From Prinsepia uniflora (Eukaryota; Streptophyta; Magnoliopsida; Rosales; Rosaceae), in NCBI GenBank assembly GCA_032719365.1, contig CM064867.1, forward strand, positions 59,336,601-59,400,600: a DNA stretch of 64,000 nucleotides, written 5' to 3'. Below, piece after piece: positions 58,649 to 64,000 of this stretch. Under the pieces are notes generated by a model. That model did no database searches, had not been told where the DNA came from, and saw only the letters and a program-made list of their open reading frames with translations. The translations under genes were made by a program, and so were the position numbers. Numbering within the stretch: the first letter of the stretch is position 1; each line of letters opens with the position of its first letter.

Positions 58649-61072
58649 TGTGACGACCCGGAAATTCGAAAAAGGAAAAATTGGAAAGAAATGACGATTT
58701 TGCCCCTAGTTATAAGGGCCGAAAGTTGACTTTTTGATCAGGACCTTGTTTGGACTTTCCAGAATGACCGTTGGATAGGTCTCGAGACGCTGAATCCGTT
58801 GACAGGCGGCATGCGTCAATCAGAGTCCGGACGTGGAAGTTACTGGTCTAGAATTGTGAGGGGTATTTTGGTAATTATTGGGGATGGGGTAAAATGGTAA
58901 TTGTGGCTGATCCAATTAATGAATCAGCGTCTAGTGACTCATTCAGTCCAATAAGTGACACATGTCACTGCAGTTGGAGGATTGGTGGCTTGTTTGTGTG
59001 TCGTGTTTGAAAAATGACAATGACAAAGACAAAAAAAAGAACCGCCCACCCCTTCGTTTAAATTCATCAAATTGAGTGATGAATGAGGTTAAGTGTGAAA
59101 CCTGAGACAGTGGGACGATTTCACAGAGAAAATCGAGTAAGACTTAGAAGAGAATTGAGGACGATAAACCCTTAAACCCAAGACCCAGATTCCTGAAATT
59201 CAAATTGATCGATTTTCGAATTGGAATTTATGGACCACAAACACTGAATTCGTCCTTGGATTAAGCTTTCTGAGCTCAAACCGAAGCGAACCCAATCAAA
59301 AACGAAGGAAATCGATGGTGGTTTAGTCAAGAACAGAAAGGGTGAGGATTTTGGATTTTCGAGATTGTATACGAGTAATTAGAGGGATTGGAGGATGAAA
59401 TTGAGGTTGGAATCGAACTTAGAATAGTTCTACGAAGTTGTTGGCTGGATCATTTGAAAGAAAATGGATGGAATTGAGGAGATTCGATAGAGGAACCGTG
59501 TTCTGGTGTTTTTCGAATTCTAGTTCAAATCGAAAGGACTAAGTTATGTTTGATCCAAATTGATGTTACAGACCCATAATTAAGTTGTTTACGAAGCTAA
59601 TAGAATGTTCAATTGTTGAAAAATATGTTGAATTGATGGAGAATTAAACGGGTCATGTCGCGGGTTGCAGGATCCGTTTATCAAACATACGGGTGAAGGT
59701 GGTTACACTGTAGCACACGCGTGGGTTTCACGCATAGCCACTCACGGTGGCGCGTGAGGGGGCGTGGGTACGATTCCAGAGGTGAGTTCAAAATGACTTT
59801 TGTTCTATGCAATGTAACAAACATTTTGGCGTTGGTTTCAAGTCAATCGGACACTGTTTCGATATTGTTTCGAGGGTCCGAAGGATTATGTTGCGTTTTT
59901 AATTCGTAATTAATTCCCGAAAAATTATGGGGAATTAATTTGATGTTAATTAAGTCATTAGTGACCCTGAGTAATGATTTTGGACAGGATTCGAGATTCC
60001 TGGAAGGTACCAAAAATTACGGAAACGCGCACAGCTCTGAAAACGAGCGGTTTGGACGTTGTGTGAGTGGACTTGTTTTATAAACTGATATGCATGCATA
60101 GTTAAATGTTTTTCATGATTTATTGCATGATTTGAACTGCAATGATTTGGTTTGATTATTTTCGGATTTAAATTATTATTTTAATCAGTGTTTTGGGCAC
60201 ATTTTACGAGAAACTGTGAAATTACTGTTTTGGGCGAATGCCCGGGATTTGAGATTGGTTTTGACTTCGCTTATGAGTTGGGAAATTGATTTGAAGGATT
60301 TGTAATTTTTTTCGGATATTTTATGGATTTATATGAAAATGGCAACTTAGGTTTCGGTTGCATGGATTTGCGTGAAAATGAGAATTGGGCATGAGACCCC
60401 GTGATAAATGGTTTTGAGATGGTTTTAATGATGATTTTGAAATAAAGATTTTGATTTTGTATTGGTGTTCGGTGCCCCCAGATGTGTAATTCCTGGGTAG
60501 ACTTCGGATGTGTAATTCCCGAAGTGACTCTGGATGTGTAATTCCTGGAGGGACTCCGGATGCGTAATTCCCGGTGAGGCTGGATGTGTAATTCCCAGCA
60601 GGGCTGGATGTGTAATTCCTAGCAGGATGATAACTCTGGATGTATAATTCCCGAGGTCGCTCGGATGTGTAATTCCCGAGTTATGTGCTTTATGGTATGA
60701 TAAAATGGTTTTATAAAACGATTCATGTGTTTGGCTTGAGAGCTGGGATTTGATATTTTCATATTATTTGGCTTGGAAGCTGGTGATTCATATGTTTGAT
60801 TCTATGCATGCATGGTTTGATAAAATGGAGGGTAAATGATGTATTTTGATAAATGTATTTTTAAATGATATTATTTTTGTCCACTCACACATTTCCTATT
60901 TTGATGACCCACCAAGCCGTGGCACGACGTTCGGGGCTGATCGAGAGGCGGAGGCATGAGCGGAAATCAGTGCAGTTATCCTTTGTCTGACAGGTGCTGA
61001 AGGGTAGTTTCGGGACTTCAGTTGACTTTTCAGACCGGAGCTGGACTGCGAACGGTTATCAAAGTCCTGTCA
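58649..61072 (+). repeat. right LTR of element C
   Basis: 2424-bp uninterrupted LTR, the best reference copy of the B/C family. It starts TGTGACGACCCGG and ends AAAGTCCTGTCA; a 15-bp deletion between two GTCC words has removed AGTTGGGACGGGTCC. Arms are GTGTGAGTGGAC (60061-60072) and GTCCACTCACAC (60879-60890). Stem-loop array at 60475-60682. Confidence 0.92.
60475..60682. repeat. stem-loop minisatellite in C right LTR
   Basis: Eight units around the constant ATGTGTAATTC (one GCG, one GTA variant). The flanking stems are CCCAG/CTGGG, CTTCGG/CCGAAG, CTCTGG/CCTGGAG (imperfect), CCGG/CCGG, GCTGG/CCAGC, GCTGG/CTAGC (G-U), CTCTGG/CCCGAG (one mismatch) and CTCGG/CCGAG. Confidence 0.9.
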
Positions 61073-62519
61073 TTTTATGAATCGATGCATGCATAAATGT
61101 GTTATGAGTACTTTAATACATGTTTTGTGATGCCTTTAGTGCATTTTTTGTGTGTGTTTACATATGGGCATGTATTTCAAGGTTTTGGGGTTTTATATGT
61201 GCTTATACGAGTTTATGATTTCAGTTTTAAATGAAATGGTTTTTAAAAGAAAAACTAGGCATGAGACCCATTTGGTTTTGGTTTTGACTAGGGTATGTGG
61301 CCCTATTGATGACCTACGGGTGTGAGTCGTGGTCGAGACGGATGCTGCGTGAACGGCGAGGAACGACGTGATGCTCGCCTCTGGACTGGGGATGTGTTCC
61401 ATCTGGAGAGGTCACGATGCACGTTTCGTTGTCGAACAGCCACTAGAGGCTCGACTTCGGGGTGCAGACGGTTTAGGAGATCGATCGAAGATGGGTGCAC
61501 CATGTTCTAGAGGTGGCCGCGATAGTGATATGTTCACAGCGACATACCGGGATTGAGAGTGGTCCTGGACTGATGGTTGCACGCATCACCCTGATCAGAA
61601 TTGTGACTGACCCTGAGATATCGGACTCGATGCCCAATTGATTTGGAGTTCGGGCTGGAAGCCTAGTTAAATTGTGAAATCGGGCTAGTGGCCCCGTTGA
61701 GTCATAAGTTCGAGCTAGAGGCCCAGTTGACTTGTGTTATCGGGCTTGAGTCCCGCTTGTGGTTTTTCATACGAGTATGTATATACCCTCATTTATGTGT
61801 TGATTGGTCTCCTCCAGACGTCGACCTGGAGAGTCACGATCCACTACCCGGAATGAGTGATCCGTATAGGGAGCCCATTTCAGGAGTGGGAGTTATGATG
61901 TGGTCCCGGATGGAGAATTCCTTGGGGTAGACTCGGAGTGAGATCCCGAGTAGTATGCATAGTTATATATATATATATAGAAATCACGACATATATCGGG
62001 GATTAGTTCCCTAGGGGCTGTGTGCCCCGAGTTGACATCATAGGATGTCTAGGACGCGTTATATATCTATATATGTAGATGTGTATGAGATTTCACGGAC
62101 ATGGTTTTGGACTGAGACCCACATGTATTGGACTTGGGTTGAGACCCACATGTGTTGGATTAGGGACGAGTTCCCACTTGATTTAGATTTTGGGCCAAGG
62201 TCCCGTGTTCTATCTTTGAGAAATTATTTTCGAATGCATGCATACTTTTTAGAGAAGGGCATAAAGATCTTTTTATTAAATGTTTTTATAAAATCTTTAT
62301 TTTTCCACTCATAGCTTTCATGTTTGAAATGCCCTTCAGGTTGATTGCAGATGTGGGCTGTAGTAGAGACGAGACATCACATTCCTCCTCTGGATCCTAG
62401 CGCTCACTAATAGTCCCGGTTGGGCAAATGACGGAATTATCCCTGGTCTGACACTTCGTGTCAGACGGGTGCAGGCACGTCCCACGTTAATCCCGGGGGA
62501 TTTGGGACGGGTCCTGAAA
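61073..62519 (+). repeat. element D left LTR, second half
   Basis: Begins abruptly in sequence homologous to LTR H at about 25350 (ATGCATGCATAAATG), i.e. just after the position where the first D half stops at GGTCT. It contains a decayed stem-loop array (about 61620-61760) and GACCCACATGT-type units (62108-62200), right arm TTCCACTCATAG (62305), acceptor-like CCCTTCAG (62332-62339), and the GTCTGACAC/GTGTCAGAC hairpin (62446-62466). It ends GGGTCCTGAAA. Confidence 0.8.
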
Positions 62520-64000
62520 ATTTGGTATTAGATCGAGGTTGGCTCATAGGATACTCATGGTACTCTGATACCAGTTGGTATCAGAACGGGTTTTTCTCTT
62601 AGAGTGTGCACAAATCAAGGATGTGATGTATTTACGGTCATAACAGCCCGTCATCAACCTGATAATTAGGGTATTAGTACGAGGATTCACTGGAATCGGC
62701 CCTAGTTAGATTACATTTCGCACGAGATTCGATCGTGTGAGGTCAGTTTGGCAGAGGATGCCGATTTTTTCGAGTGGTTGAGTCTCGAGAGAGATTAATT
62801 TTCGTGCGAATTTAATGGCTTAGAGCCGTAGTGTTACTAGATATAAGATCGAGAAGACCCATAGACACAGTAAGAAGACTTGAAAGTCGGGACCGGTGAG
62901 TAGTTAGGATGGACGTGGAATGGAGCAACATGAAATCAGTTGAGGCTGGATGTCAAGATCATCCATGATGGAACTGCAAGGATTAGAAATTTTGTTGTTA
63001 GGAGCGGTCAGGCGCGTGATGACCTTATTTGAGACTGGTTGGACTAGGAACGTGACCATATTTGGCATGAGATGCCACGTTTAGAGGTGTTGAATCCTGG
63101 AGGGATGTCGATAAGCGGGGAGTGCCCCTGGGGAGTTGTGGTGTGGGACGGTAGGATGCAATTGCAATGTGTAGCAGTGGTGTAGTGTTAGGCACATAGT
63201 TTGTCCAAGTTCTCCTGGAGGCCAGCGGCTAGGAGCCGTAGAGTTACGATGGGACGAGCTCCTCAGATTGTGGTTATTGGTTGCTGGGACACCAGTATCG
63301 GAGTACGAAGACTCTTCAGAGTCGAGCGTGAGGGATGACTCGAGATGGACATGTTGTAGTGAGCACCCGTGTTGTGGTAACCCTAGTTGGCGATTTATTG
63401 GACGAGTGACCAGAAGAGCGGTATTTGTGATCGGATCCTGAGATGGATTGATCGGCGGATGTTGTGGGTTGAGCGATTGGTGCTGGCAGTGAGTTGACCC
63501 CATAGGTTCGGAGTCTCGATGGTGTTGTACGTGGGTTGTGTATGTACGAACTCGTGCTAGGTACCGCCATCGAGGCTGGATTTGTTGGTGGTTGTTGAGA
63601 ATCACGGAACGTTTGGGGAACATTCATTTTCTAGTATGGATTATCTGAATGGTCATACCTAGAGTCGTAGTGTACTAGAGAGGCAGGGCCCTTCCGACCC
63701 GTGCAGAGATGAGTGGTGATTGCTCGGTTTGAGCGAGAATTAGGATTGGTTTGATTTGCACTCCACGTGGTGACGATGCGATGACGTTAATGAGGAAAGA
63801 CGACGAGCCACGAGTTGAGAGTAACTCAGTTGTGATGTGCTCATTGTAAGTTTCTACCACTACACGATGAGAAGGATTCGTTGGCTAGTGTAGATTCTTG
63901 GGAATCGTGATGGAGATGGTTTGGTTGACTGCGGTTGAGCATACCTCCTGAGTTTTGTGTACGCTTATTTAAGGAGAATTTGAAGGTGAAAAATAGAATG
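62520..64000 (+). other. decayed interior of element D
   Basis: Degenerate primer site TTTGGTATTAGATCGAGG (62521-62538). About 30 bases later a perfect palindrome (62565-62584) joins a second primer-site-like TGGTATCAG to its complement. I find no recognisable gag or pol frame on either strand. The minus-strand 180-codon frame at 63081-63623 is His/Ser/Pro-rich with no motif. The element continues beyond the window. Confidence 0.55.

Noticed and set aside
63081..63623. 180-codon minus-strand frame in the D interior
   Set aside because: His/Ser/Pro/Gln-rich with no recognisable domain, and antisense to the element. Treated as a shadow of decayed sequence.

Overview
This window is plant nuclear DNA, most likely from a dicot. 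It has one ordinary gene with a plant-type intron, AT-rich gene flanks, Ty3/gypsy chromovirus-type retrotransposons with very long LTRs, TR-GAG and LINE relics, and multi-level nested insertions. I cannot name the species. The only host gene I can defend is a two-exon class II O-methyltransferase at 6809-8192. Everything else is repeats.

Layout. 110-5910: a TR-GAG element (gag only, no pol) on the minus strand, with a GGTGG target-site duplication (TSD). 5911-6800: microsatellite-rich promoter flank. 6809-8192: O-methyltransferase. About 9480-10207: broken LINE ORF1 (DUF4283), followed by a relic LTR and an AT-rich array. 10917-28195: non-autonomous element B (LTR about 2.4 kb, non-coding interior about 0.65 kb). 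Its left LTR is split by a complete Tekay/Del-like chromovirus, A, at 12274-22604 (minus strand, many stop codons). Its interior is split by solo LTR H at 23830-26767. 28196-57960: a tandem duplication of one 13.26-kb unit (copy 1 at 28196-44705, copy 2 at 44706-57960). Each unit holds LTR relics, the first half of the left LTR of an older element D with an inverted LTR F inside it, and the left LTR of element C with solo LTR G inside it. Copy 1 alone also carries solo LTR E (29318-32566), and copy 2 keeps the empty site. 57961-61072: interior and right LTR of element C. 61073-64000: second half of D's left LTR, its degenerate primer-binding site and decayed interior.

Most of these LTRs belong to one superfamily (starting TGTAACGACCC, TGTGACGACCC or similar, ending GGGTCCTGTCA or a close variant, with a tRNA-Met-type primer site). 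The non-autonomous members keep a vestige of the chromovirus gag start just after the primer site. They look like deletion derivatives mobilised by A-like elements.

The most unusual signal lies inside these LTRs. Each member carries a pair of distant 10-12 bp inverted repeats (GTGAGTGGAC ... GTCCACTCAC) whose outer bases change together between families. Between the arms sits a family-specific minisatellite whose units are short stem-loops: constant loop or spacing, but stems that differ from unit to unit while staying self-complementary. The left arm resembles a splice donor (GTGAGT). The right arm resembles a branch site just upstream of a pyrimidine tract and AG. A structured, splicing-related RNA element inside the LTR is therefore a testable idea, but it is inference only.
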